NCBI GenBank assembly: GCA_027019785.1
Contig: JALUWF010000268.1
Coordinates: forward strand, 1-38,357
Source: Mariprofundus sp.
Lineage (GTDB): Bacteria > Pseudomonadota > Zetaproteobacteria > Mariprofundales > Mariprofundaceae
Reading direction: 5' to 3'
DNA length: 38,357 bases
Under the pieces are notes generated by a model. It ran no database searches, was not told where the DNA came from, and was given only the letters and a program-made list of their open reading frames with translations. Made by a program: the position numbers and the translations under genes. This document shows, one piece after another, positions 1 through 7,913 of the stretch (position 1 is the stretch's first letter; every line of letters starts with the position of its first letter).

Positions 1-95
1 CCGGCGATATACATCAGCCCGTACCAGTGAATGGCCAGCGGGCCCAGATGTAGTGCGACCGGATCAATGCCGGACCAAACCCAATGCTTATCCAC
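1..95 (-). CDS. lgt: Prolipoprotein diacylglyceryl transferase, N-terminal fragment (cut by window edge)
   Basis: Reading the minus strand from a GTG at 95 gives about 31 residues that include [19 protein letters not shown], the characteristic first segment of Lgt, the inner-membrane enzyme that transfers diacylglycerol from phosphatidylglycerol to the lipobox cysteine of prolipoproteins. A good ribosome site (GGGAGGA, about 5 bases before the GTG) supports the start. It is missing from the ORF track because only the first 95 bases are inside the window; the rest lies to the left. The family call rests on the conserved HWYGLMY motif and the reading frame open to the edge. Confidence 0.85.
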   Translation of the reverse strand, partial: MDKHWVWSGIDPVALHLGPLAIHWYGLMYIA

Positions 96-190
96 GTTTC
101 CTCCCGTTTTTATGACCGACTACTTCCGGCGGCATAGTGCCAGCGCAGCCATCATCTGGACAGATCGAATCGTGCGCCTCAGTCAAAACC

Positions 191-219
191 CTAACCCGGC
201 ATAGCCGCAACCAAACAGG
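191..219. repeat. Dispersed 29-bp repeat, copy A
   Basis: This segment in the lgt/histidine kinase gap shares a core GCATAGCCG.AACCAAACAG with 22988-23016, downstream of the znuB-like gene. Over 29 bases the two copies differ at three positions, starting from a shared CTAACC. The rest of the 96-309 gap holds no gene that I can support; only weak 5 to 7-bp dyads (for example 259-285) are visible. Confidence 0.5.
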
Positions 220-309
220 GCAACCTTAAAAAGTGCAGATTGCCCTCAAAGCACCAGGGCATTGCACTAATCCGGACAGCAATGCATATGAGTTGCTATC
301 CCAGGGCGG

Positions 310-2619
310 CTACGGCTTCAGCAGTGTGTAGACCACGCGGCTTAGTTGCGAGCAGGTGTATGGTTTAGCGAGAAAATCTACCCGTCCGGCTGGCCATTGT
401 TCGCTGATGCTCATGGTTTTGTCGTATCCCGTTGCCATCAGAATGGGTATCTGTGCATTGATCTTGCGCATCAGGCGCGCGGCATCAATGCCTCCCATGC
501 GCGGCATGACCATATCCAGCAATACCAGATCAATCTGGTCCGCTTGCTGCTCAAATATCTGCATGGCTTCCACGCCGTCGCCAGCCTCAATCACCTTGTA
601 GCGCAGATGTTCCAACAGCATTCGGTTAGTTGCGCGAACCGATGCCTCATCATCTGCAACCAGAATGGTTTCGCCATGCCCTTTTCTGATTTTTACGCCT
701 TCCGGTGATTCCTCTGTCTGAACTTCATCCACCTGATTCAAGGGCAAAAACAGATGGAACGATGTCCCTTCTCCCGGTTGGCTTTCCACTTCGATTCCGC
801 CGCCGTGCGACTCCACACTGCCATAAGCCATGGAAAGCCCCAGTCCCGTTCCGCGCCCAACCTCCTTCGTGGTATAGAATGGCTCAAAGATTTTCTCCAT
901 CTCATGTTCGGGAATACCACAACCATTGTCCGAGATGCTAAGGCAGGCAAGCCGTTGCCCATCCATGTGCGGATGGCGCACCAGCAGACCTTCATCCGCC
1001 ACGCACTCTTCCAGGCGGACATGAATAACTGGATGCGCCACGTCTTCCATCGCATCACAGGCATTATTCATCAGATTCAACATGATTTGTTGAATCTGCG
1101 TCGCATCGACCTCCACTGCCAAATCCCCGTTTTTTACATCCAGATGCGTTTCAATATTGTCGGGAAGACTGATACACGCCAGTTCAAAGGATTCACGTAC
1201 CAGCGGTGCTAATTCCACCACCTTCTTAATCATGCGACCCTTGCGTGCAAAGGTCAGCATTTTTTGGATCATGGCTGCGGCGCGATACCCGGTCTTATCC
1301 ACATCCGCCAACATCTTGTCTATATCCTTGTTCCAGGCCATTTTCATGCGCACGATCTCTATCTTTCCCAGCATGGCGGCCAGCATATTATTAAAATCAT
1401 GCGCGATACCACCGGCCAGAGTCCCGACCGCTTCCATCTTCTGGGCATGACGCAACTGATCTTCCAGCTCCATCTCATGCGAAATATCGCGCATCATCAC
1501 AATAAAATGCCTTGCAATGCCATCACCCGTACGCACCGGGGTCACTGAACTGCGTGCGTTCACCACACCATCCCCGTCCCGTTCAATTTCCGCTATGCCC
1601 TGCCACTGCATCCCTGATGTAATCGCCTGATCGCACAGCACACAACCCAGCTCGGCAAAATTCCGTTCCTCGACATCCTCCGCCTTGCAACCAGTCAGTC
1701 GTGAAAATGCCGGGTTGGCATATTCAATGTTGCCGTCAGCATCTGTAATCACCATGCTCTCATCCATCTGTTCGATAGCTAACGAGAGTTTATCCAGTTC
1801 TGCTTGTTGTTGCTGAACAGTGCACAGCTCCGTTTTCAGTTGTTCGTTAACACGCAGAACCTCTCCGGCTCGCTCCTCGACCAAGGCTTCCAGATGCGCC
1901 TGATAACGCGCCAATTCGCCGTCCCGCTGTTGCAGCGCTTCCAGCATCTCGTTAAATCCGCCAATTAACTGCCCGATTTCATCCGCACTGCGTCCAGTTG
2001 CGCGCAACGAAAAATCTCCTTCCTTCGAAACCCGCTGTATCGTTTTCAACAGTCTTTCCAGCGGTGTTGAAATACCGCGATGAAGTCGCCCTGAGAGGAT
2101 AAGCGCCATCAACATACTGAAAACAAACACAACCAATGCAGCGATCAGACTTGTCTGCTGGGTATGGCGGACAATATTCAGATTAGAGCATAACGACACC
2201 ATCCCCAGACGCTCGCCATCCGGCAACACCACAGGTACATTCACAATCAACCGCCCATCCATGAAAAACGATCCCGACTGCCGCATATCCGCAGCCGGCA
2301 CAGCATGCCTGCCCGGATGCAGCGATGAAACAAACACCGAACCGTCCGCTTTCAGTACATAGGCTGCGTCCACATGAGAACTTGTTTGGAACTTGCGCAT
2401 CATGTCTTCGAGCAAATGCGTGTCGTTAAAGGCCAGCGCGGCCTGACTGGCGCCTGCAATCAGCCTGGCTTCGCTCCGCATCACCCTTTTCGCCTCGTTC
2501 TCAATCAGGCTGCGATCCAGCGCCACCCAGGCCATAGCCATTACCATCACTGCCGCACCTGCGGCAATAAGCATCATCGCCGCCAGCTTGCGCCGGACAG
2601 GCATATCCCTGAAATACAT
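310..2619 (-). CDS. Hybrid sensor histidine kinase (CHASE8-HAMP-PAS-HisKA-HATPase-REC)
   Basis: Membrane-bound hybrid sensor kinase of about 769 residues. Order of parts, numbered from my start: TM1 (about 11-34), a periplasmic CHASE8-like domain with SQAALAFND (about 57-65), TM2 (about 157-180), HAMP, a coiled coil rich in Gln and Glu, one PAS domain (MVITDADGNIEYANPAFSRL), then the H-box GGIAHDFNN with phospho-acceptor His407, N-box LMNNACDAM, G1 box DNGCGI, G2 box GRGTGLGLS, and a C-terminal receiver with acidic DDE, acceptor Asp702 and Lys752. The ORF track begins at GTG 2628, but GGGAGG lies 8 bases before ATG 2619 and directly abuts the GTG, so 2619 is the better start. It is the last gene of an operon with a YfiR-like protein and a TonB-dependent receptor, which suggests that it reads a periplasmic or receptor-linked signal. 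The output target is unknown. Confidence 0.9.
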   Translation of the reverse strand: MYFRDMPVRRKLAAMMLIAAGAAVMVMAMAWVALDRSLIENEAKRVMRSEARLIAGASQAALAFNDTHLLEDMMRKFQTSSHVDAAYVLKADGSVFVSSLHPGRHAVPAADMRQSGSFFMDGRLIVNVPVVLPDGERLGMVSLCSNLNIVRHTQQTSLIAALVVFVFSMLMALILSGRLHRGISTPLERLLKTIQRVSKEGDFSLRATGRSADEIGQLIGGFNEMLEALQQRDGELARYQAHLEALVEERAGEVLRVNEQLKTELCTVQQQQAELDKLSLAIEQMDESMVITDADGNIEYANPAFSRLTGCKAEDVEERNFAELGCVLCDQAITSGMQWQGIAEIERDGDGVVNARSSVTPVRTGDGIARHFIVMMRDISHEMELEDQLRHAQKMEAVGTLAGGIAHDFNNMLAAMLGKIEIVRMKMAWNKDIDKMLADVDKTGYRAAAMIQKMLTFARKGRMIKKVVELAPLVRESFELACISLPDNIETHLDVKNGDLAVEVDATQIQQIMLNLMNNACDAMEDVAHPVIHVRLEECVADEGLLVRHPHMDGQRLACLSISDNGCGIPEHEMEKIFEPFYTTKEVGRGTGLGLSMAYGSVESHGGGIEVESQPGEGTSFHLFLPLNQVDEVQTEESPEGVKIRKGHGETILVADDEASVRATNRMLLEHLRYKVIEAGDGVEAMQIFEQQADQIDLVLLDMVMPRMGGIDAARLMRKINAQIPILMATGYDKTMSISEQWPAGRVDFLAKPYTCSQLSRVVYTLLKP

Positions 2620-2624
2620 GCGGC

Positions 2625-3182
2625 TCACCTCCCGATCACCTGAATCGCCAGCTCCAACAATTGAGCACGAGCCTGCAAATGCGCCTGCCGCATGGCTTCA
2701 TGATTAATGATAAACGTTGCTCTGCCATGGCTGAACACCACTTCAATCATGCCGCCATGCGCAGCAAATCCGTGAATATCAGATACCGTCAACACCGGCT
2801 TCCCCTGCAAACGATGCAGCAATTGTGCCACATGTTGCTGCTCTGTCCGTCCGACAAACACCACAGCAGCAGAATCCGTGCAAGCTATGTGTTCGCATGG
2901 ACGAACTGCGAGCGATGTGTGCTTGATATTCCTGCCGGACAAAACCGCCATAGCATCTGCAACGCCAGTATTGCCAAGTATGGCAATATCAAAAGACTGC
3001 TGTTGCGCAAATTCAGTATCATCAGGCCATTCGATAAATTTGGGAAAATGGTAGAGATAGGCTGCTGTGACTTCCTTCGGCGTAGCCGTTTCGGCCATCG
3101 CAAAGGGCGAATGCACCAGCAATATCGTGCAGACAGTCAGGATATTGAGCCAGACTGCCCGAAGATTCTTGCGCCGTATCAT
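2625..3182 (-). CDS. YfiR-family (DUF4154) periplasmic protein
   Basis: About 185 residues: an N-terminal signal peptide ending near FAMAE, then a compact domain with TAAYLYHFPKFIEWP at its start, DIAILG and PVLTVSD strands, and GGMIEVVF near the end. This is the pattern of the YfiR/DUF4154 family. YfiR of Pseudomonas is a periplasmic repressor of the diguanylate cyclase YfiN; in many genomes DUF4154 proteins instead sit between a TonB receptor and a sensor kinase or GGDEF protein with a CHASE8 domain, as here. The inferred role is a periplasmic modulator of the downstream kinase. The track start at 3194 is a TTG; ATG 3182 is preferred, although neither has a clear ribosome site. The stop is 5 bases before the kinase ATG. 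Two cysteines (CEHIAC) could form a disulfide. Confidence 0.85.
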   Translation of the reverse strand: MIRRKNLRAVWLNILTVCTILLVHSPFAMAETATPKEVTAAYLYHFPKFIEWPDDTEFAQQQSFDIAILGNTGVADAMAVLSGRNIKHTSLAVRPCEHIACTDSAAVVFVGRTEQQHVAQLLHRLQGKPVLTVSDIHGFAAHGGMIEVVFSHGRATFIINHEAMRQAHLQARAQLLELAIQVIGR

Positions 3183-3197
3183 AGCTGAGTTCAAAGG

Positions 3198-5213
3198 TTA
3201 AAAGGTAGCTGTGAGCTTGCCATAAATACTGCGGCCAAACGGCAACCGTAGCTTCGAGGCCGTACTGAGTTCTTCGTGCTTCTCATCGAATACATTTTGA
3301 ACGGCCACACTCATTTCCATCGTATCTACAGGTTTCCAGCCAAGTCGCAAATCCACCCGTGTCCAGGCGGAAATTGCGCGTGCAGGATTGCTGATGTTGG
3401 GCCTGCTGCTGGTGGTGTAGAGCATGGTGTCGAAATTCATATGGTATGGCAGTTCCAGATAGGATGAGAGCGACAGATGATTGCGCGGCGTGCTTTCCAG
3501 GCCAATCGCCGAACCGGGATCGGTGGAAGAATAGGCGTGCAACAGCAGCCATGACCATGATGCTGTTAGCCGCCATGGGTCAAACACCTGCCAACGCGCT
3601 GTCACCTCCGCTCCGTAGGTGCGGGCGCTCATGTCATTGCCTTGTGAAATCGGCAAGAGCCCCGTAGCCGGATTGAACGAACCTGTAGTTGTTGTGGTCA
3701 GATCTTTGTAATCATTGATAAATACTGTGCTATCCACGGAGAAATCAGGGCTAAATTGATTCCGATAGCCCATTTCATAGGCAATGAGATCAATGGTATT
3801 CAGTGCTGCGTTGGGCACCAGCGCCAGATTAAAGCCCGGCACACGCACAAAATTGTGACGCATGGATGCTTCAGCCTGTGACGGAGGCACATAGGCGCGC
3901 GATACCGCGCCCCAAAGCTGCTGTGTATCCGTTACATGCCACAGTAACCGTGCGCTGGGCGCGAATTCATATCCGCTCAGATCATTCTTTTCAAACCTGG
4001 AACCCAGGGTCAGTGACAACGCCTCCGGAATCAGCGTGATTTCATCCTGCACAAAGGCGCTGAACAGGCTATCGCTGCGTTTGTCCGGATTGAAGGAAAT
4101 GGTCAGGCCTCCCGGCAGGTCTGAACGCGTCAAGCGGTAACCCAAGCCCCATTGAACATCATGAATACCGAAAGGGTCGTGGTGATATTTCAAATCGAAA
4201 TCAAAGGTATCCCGATTTTCGACAAAGGTCGCCTGATCACGCCGAACCTTGTCATAATAGGCTTGAACACTCAGGCCTCCGGAAGTCCAGCGGCTCAATA
4301 TATTGCCGCCCGCCACGTTAATGAGGTCATTAACGGTCTGCGAAAACGGCGCTGCGGGAAGAATCAGCGAACGTTGTTTACCTTCATGGCCGCGATAAAT
4401 ATCACCCTGCAACGTCCACTCGCCATTGGCCATATCCATATCGGCGCGGAATCCACCGCGCAATTGCTCGTAATTATCAATCTTCCGGGCAAAGAAATCC
4501 TTGGCATTATCACGGGAAAACCCTTTACCGTAAACGCGAAAATAGCCATTATCGCCCAAGGCTCCGCCATAGCGAAGCGCGCCGAAACCACGTTCATCCT
4601 GCGTGCCGCCACCGCCAGCCAGCAATCCGCCCTGCGTATCTTCGGCGTGTTTGGTGATAATGTTAATCACCCCATTCACGGCGTTGGCGCCCCATACGCT
4701 GCCGCCGGGGCCGCGGATCACTTCGATGTGGTCCACATCCTCCAGCATCACATCCTGAACATCCCAGTTAACACCATTAAACAATGGTGTAAAAACGGAA
4801 CGGCCATCAATCATAACCAGTAAATTCTCCGAAAAAATGTTCGTGAAACCGCGTGCAGATACCGCCCACGAGTGACCGTCAACACGCGCCACATCCAGCC
4901 CCGGCACCAACCGCAGGGCTTCCGGAATCGTAGTTGCGCCCGAATGCCGGATATCCTCGCCTGTCAGAACAAACACTGCGGCAGGCGTATCGCGTACAGC
5001 TGTAGGTTTGCGTGTAGCGATGCTCACATTCACCTGCATCAAATCAGACAGCGCCATATCCGCCAGCGCTAATACACGCGTATGCGAACCATCAGCACCC
5101 GCCTGCGCCAGAGGCGCCAGTAACATCAATGACAATAAGCATCCTGAAATTCGCCACAGCCCACCATGGCAGCGTAATCTGCATCTGCTTCTCAATATCC
5201 CCTCACTCAACAC
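3198..5213 (-). CDS. TonB-dependent outer-membrane receptor
   Basis: 671-residue receptor with an N-terminal signal (LLSLMLLAPLAQA), a plug domain (TPAAVFVLTGEDIRHSGATT, VMIDGRSVF, VEVIRGPGGSVWGANAVNG-type block) and a long C-terminal barrel ending in the aromatic-rich GRSIYGKLTATF. It would take up a ligand across the outer membrane using TonB energy, or sense one. The GTG at 5213 has AGGGG about 6 bases upstream, which supports this start. No obvious TonB box was seen between the signal and the plug. The substrate cannot be read from sequence; no siderophore-, B12- or haem-specific signature was recognised. It is three bases upstream of the longest YfiR reading and probably co-transcribed with it and the kinase. 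Confidence 0.9.
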   Translation of the reverse strand: MLSEGILRSRCRLRCHGGLWRISGCLLSLMLLAPLAQAGADGSHTRVLALADMALSDLMQVNVSIATRKPTAVRDTPAAVFVLTGEDIRHSGATTIPEALRLVPGLDVARVDGHSWAVSARGFTNIFSENLLVMIDGRSVFTPLFNGVNWDVQDVMLEDVDHIEVIRGPGGSVWGANAVNGVINIITKHAEDTQGGLLAGGGGTQDERGFGALRYGGALGDNGYFRVYGKGFSRDNAKDFFARKIDNYEQLRGGFRADMDMANGEWTLQGDIYRGHEGKQRSLILPAAPFSQTVNDLINVAGGNILSRWTSGGLSVQAYYDKVRRDQATFVENRDTFDFDLKYHHDPFGIHDVQWGLGYRLTRSDLPGGLTISFNPDKRSDSLFSAFVQDEITLIPEALSLTLGSRFEKNDLSGYEFAPSARLLWHVTDTQQLWGAVSRAYVPPSQAEASMRHNFVRVPGFNLALVPNAALNTIDLIAYEMGYRNQFSPDFSVDSTVFINDYKDLTTTTTGSFNPATGLLPISQGNDMSARTYGAEVTARWQVFDPWRLTASWSWLLLHAYSSTDPGSAIGLESTPRNHLSLSSYLELPYHMNFDTMLYTTSSRPNISNPARAISAWTRVDLRLGWKPVDTMEMSVAVQNVFDEKHEELSTASKLRLPFGRSIYGKLTATF

Positions 5214-5412
5214 AGCATACCCCTACAAATTCGTGCCGGAGCAAACTATAGACAAGTCAACCGGAGTAAAGCACACATATCTTTGTGGATTCCCGTCTGG
5301 AATAAGGGAGTAGGGGGGGTCTTCGAGTGCAATCTGCAACCTGTCAGAGTCGGAATCAAAAAACTTAATGTCTGATATTCCGGCACACGCTTTCGACCGA
5401 AGTGTAAGGTTT

Positions 5413-5433
5413 AATTCGTGTCCGTTCATTCGC
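5413..5433. repeat. ATTCGTG-type intergenic repeat, single copy
   Basis: AATTCGTG-TCC-GTTCATTCGC belongs to the same repeat type as the ATTCGTG arrays in 10746-11068. It lies at the point where similarity to the POT transporter remnant stops, so it may mark a junction. Confidence 0.5.
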
Positions 5434-5458
5434 TTCAAATTGCGCTTCACTTATCCAT

Positions 5459-5574
5459 GCGCATACGTAGTAACTGAATCGCTCCGCTGCTTCATTGCCG
5501 ATAATAAAGGCAATACCGGGCGGCAATGTGGTGGTAGCCAGCGGTGCGCTGCGATATTCAGGTGTCGGCATCAC
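5459..5574 (-). pseudogene. Remnant of POT-family (proton-dependent oligopeptide) transporter, N-terminus only
   Basis: The track ORF 5365..5574 begins with YRSAPLATTTLPPGIAFIIG followed by NEAAERFSYY. PPGI..IIGNEAAERFS.Y is the conserved first segment of POT/PTR peptide transporters, which runs straight into the first membrane helix, normally as ...FYGMR. Here the frame reads VCAW, but inserting one base after TAC TAC G restores G-M-R, so the copy also carries a frameshift. After that the similarity ends, within 40 bases, at an ATTCGTG-type repeat. All transmembrane helices are missing. The start would be GTG 5574. I interpret it as a deletion remnant of a former gene, not a functional 69-residue protein. 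Confidence 0.6.
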
Positions 5575-5610
5575 CCATTGATAACCTGAACAGACACGAT
5601 TGGCAATTTT

Positions 5611-5634
5611 GAATCAGTGGAGCGAATCAGTGGA
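5611..5634. repeat. 11-bp direct repeat upstream of lptD
   Basis: GAATCAGTGGA occurs twice with a 13-base period (5611-5621 and 5624-5634), 33 bases before the lptD ATG. It could be a local duplication or a tandem operator. No regulator is suggested by the sequence. The remainder of 5214-5666 holds only the POT remnant and one dispersed repeat. Confidence 0.55.
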
Positions 5635-5666
5635 CGAGTAGAAATTGTAGGATAGCTTGCCTCGCC

Positions 5667-7817
5667 ATGCCCCGCCTGCACCACTTGTTCTCGCTCCTTG
5701 TCGCGCTCGCACTGTTGCCGCTCGTTGCGTCAGATCTGTTGGCCGCGCCGGTGGATATTGATGCTGACCAGATCAGTCGAACTGCCGATGGCGTAGTGAT
5801 TGCACATGGTCATGTGATCATCAAACGCCAGTTCGATACGTTGACGGCCGATGAGGTGACCTACCGAACCCACGAGCATGTACTGGAAGCCAAAGGACAT
5901 GTGATCATCAAATCGGACAAGGCCATGATCACGGCAGAACAGGCCATCATGAGCACCGGCAGCAAAACCGGCCATATGCGCAAGGCTGTCATTACGCTAC
6001 CCGGCGGCGAGCGCCTGACCGCTGAACGGGTGAAGCGCATTGATGATCAAACCTACGAAGCGGATGAATTGACCTTCTCTTCCTGCCCGATTGATCAGGA
6101 ATCATGGCGTATTGCGGCAAAACATGCGGTGCTGGACGAGCAGGACGGCAGCCTGCGCGCCAGCCACAGTCGCTTCGAGCTGTGGGGCGTTCCTGTGCTG
6201 TACACGCCGTGGTGGCAACAGTCGCTAAAAAGGAAAAGTGGCCTGCTGACCCCTTCTGTTGGCAGCGGCAAACGGCGTGGCACCGAGCTGGCCCTGCCAT
6301 ACTATTTTGCGCCGGCGGACAACTGGGATGTCACGCTGACGCCGCACTGGATGAGCGCGCGTGGTTTAATGGGCGAGGGAGAGCTGCGTCATGTATCTAC
6401 CTGGGGCAGGGAAATGATTGATGTGGCCGGCATCAATGATACGGTAACCGGCACCAATCGCAGCCGTTTGCGGGGTGACCTGCACTGGCGTCTGCCGGCG
6501 AATTTGCAATTGGATGCACACGCCGATCATGTGAGCGATCATGATTATCTCGCTGATTACGCCAGCGGCAGGACAATCAGTTCCATCTATCTGCAAAGCA
6601 TGGCGACACTGTCGCAACCGCTGCAGTTCAACACACAGCAATATGGCCGGGTTCAGGGCGACTGGCAGGTGCAGGCCGCCCATCAACAGAATCTGCTGTT
6701 AACCAGCAATGCCGCAACACTGCAGATCGTGCCACGCATCCAGAGCAATCTGCAGTGGGCACCTTCCGCCCATCCCACCTTCCCCCATGCAATCTTGCAT
6801 TTTGATCAGCAAAGCACCCGTTTTGTCCGGCGCAGCGGCGTCGATGGCTGGCGGGTTAATCTGCATCCCTATGTGGAAATACCATGGCAACTGACCGGAG
6901 GTGGCATATCGGCCACCGCGCGCGGGGGGCTACAACATACGCGTTACTGGTTGAATCAGCCGACGGCGCTGGGTGATACCACGCCGAGCCGAACCACCGG
7001 TGAAGCCAGCCTGCAGGTTCGTTCCGATTTCGAACATATAGGCAGCGACCGAACATGGCGGCATGTAATTTCACCCATTGTACGCTACGATTATGTTGAT
7101 GCTCCCAACCAGTCCGCACTGCCAAATTTTGATTCGGCGTTCGGCCTGATGAGCTGGAGCAACCTGCTCTCCGGCAACCGCTTTTCCGGCTATGACCGTA
7201 TCGAAAAAACAAGTCGTATCAGTGTGCTGCTGGAGAGCCGGCTGCAATCGAAGCCGGCGGTTTCAGCCGCCGCTCGCGATATCCTCATTGTCCGGGCCGG
7301 AGGTGCCTACGACCTGTTGCGCAAAAGTGTGGATAATGCCCTGCAACCGGCCCCTACGCGGCCATTCTCCAACCTGCTCGGAGAGTTGATTTGGCAACCT
7401 GTCGCCGGGGTGCGTTTCTACACTAGCGGCCAGTACAACACGGCGGTGCGCTACTGGGCCACCTTTAATTCATCCGTGGACTGGACCGTATCGCCGGGTA
7501 ACAAGCTCCATGCCGGCTATCGTTTTACTGATGCGCGTTATTTCAGACGAGCCCAGTTACTTGATCTGCGCGCCAGCACCCGCTTGGCTACCCGCTGGCA
7601 GGCAACAGGCCGGGTGCAATATGATCTGGCGCTAAAATTATCACAACAAACCGCTATCGGACTACAATATAGTCATGCCTGTTGGCGGCTCGGTGGCGAG
7701 GTTTATCGCGTCAACCGGCGCAGTGGCACCACGACAGCGGCCAATTTTGGCTTCCATCTGTTGCTCGAATTCAAGGGGCTGGGTAGCGTTGGTTCCTGCC
7801 CTGGCAGTGCTTCCTGA
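5667..7817 (+). CDS. lptD: LPS-assembly protein LptD
   Basis: 716-residue outer-membrane protein that, with LptE, inserts lipopolysaccharide into the outer leaflet. Features: a signal peptide ending near LLAAPVD; an OstA/LptA-like periplasmic domain (about 30-130) with repeating units ADEVTYRTHEHVLEAKGHV; the conserved LTFSSCPIDQESWRIAA segment; the ELWGVPVLYTPW and KSGLLTPSVG...LPYYFAPADNWDVTLTP blocks that open the C-terminal barrel; and a final strand ending near residue 710. It is somewhat shorter than E. coli LptD (784). Cysteines are few (CP near 145, CW near 671, one near the C-terminus), so the disulfide pattern may differ from E. coli. First gene of lptD-surA-pdxA. Confidence 0.93.
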   Translation: MPRLHHLFSLLVALALLPLVASDLLAAPVDIDADQISRTADGVVIAHGHVIIKRQFDTLTADEVTYRTHEHVLEAKGHVIIKSDKAMITAEQAIMSTGSKTGHMRKAVITLPGGERLTAERVKRIDDQTYEADELTFSSCPIDQESWRIAAKHAVLDEQDGSLRASHSRFELWGVPVLYTPWWQQSLKRKSGLLTPSVGSGKRRGTELALPYYFAPADNWDVTLTPHWMSARGLMGEGELRHVSTWGREMIDVAGINDTVTGTNRSRLRGDLHWRLPANLQLDAHADHVSDHDYLADYASGRTISSIYLQSMATLSQPLQFNTQQYGRVQGDWQVQAAHQQNLLLTSNAATLQIVPRIQSNLQWAPSAHPTFPHAILHFDQQSTRFVRRSGVDGWRVNLHPYVEIPWQLTGGGISATARGGLQHTRYWLNQPTALGDTTPSRTTGEASLQVRSDFEHIGSDRTWRHVISPIVRYDYVDAPNQSALPNFDSAFGLMSWSNLLSGNRFSGYDRIEKTSRISVLLESRLQSKPAVSAAARDILIVRAGGAYDLLRKSVDNALQPAPTRPFSNLLGELIWQPVAGVRFYTSGQYNTAVRYWATFNSSVDWTVSPGNKLHAGYRFTDARYFRRAQLLDLRASTRLATRWQATGRVQYDLALKLSQQTAIGLQYSHACWRLGGEVYRVNRRSGTTTAANFGFHLLLEFKGLGSVGSCPGSAS

Positions 7818-7852
7818 CAGGATCGGTCAATCACCGACTCTGTTATAGCAAC

Positions 7853-7878
7853 TTGATGGCTTCGAAAGTGGCCATCAA
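7853..7878. terminator. Hairpin between lptD and surA (8-bp perfect stem)
   Basis: TTGATGGC and GCCATCAA form a perfect 8-bp inverted repeat around a 10-base loop, 35 bases before the surA start. No T-run follows, so it is more likely an attenuating or mRNA-stabilising stem than a full intrinsic terminator. Confidence 0.4.
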
Positions 7879-7913
7879 CTATTAAGTTCAACATTCTCAC
7901 CACTGGAGTCTTC

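Noticed and set aside
738-1064. Track ORFs inside the histidine kinase and other large genes
   Set aside because: Frame shadows of well-supported coding regions, with no family features of their own.
5368-5589. Plus-strand 73-aa ORF in the gap before lptD
   Set aside because: It is antisense to the POT remnant and has no recognisable features.
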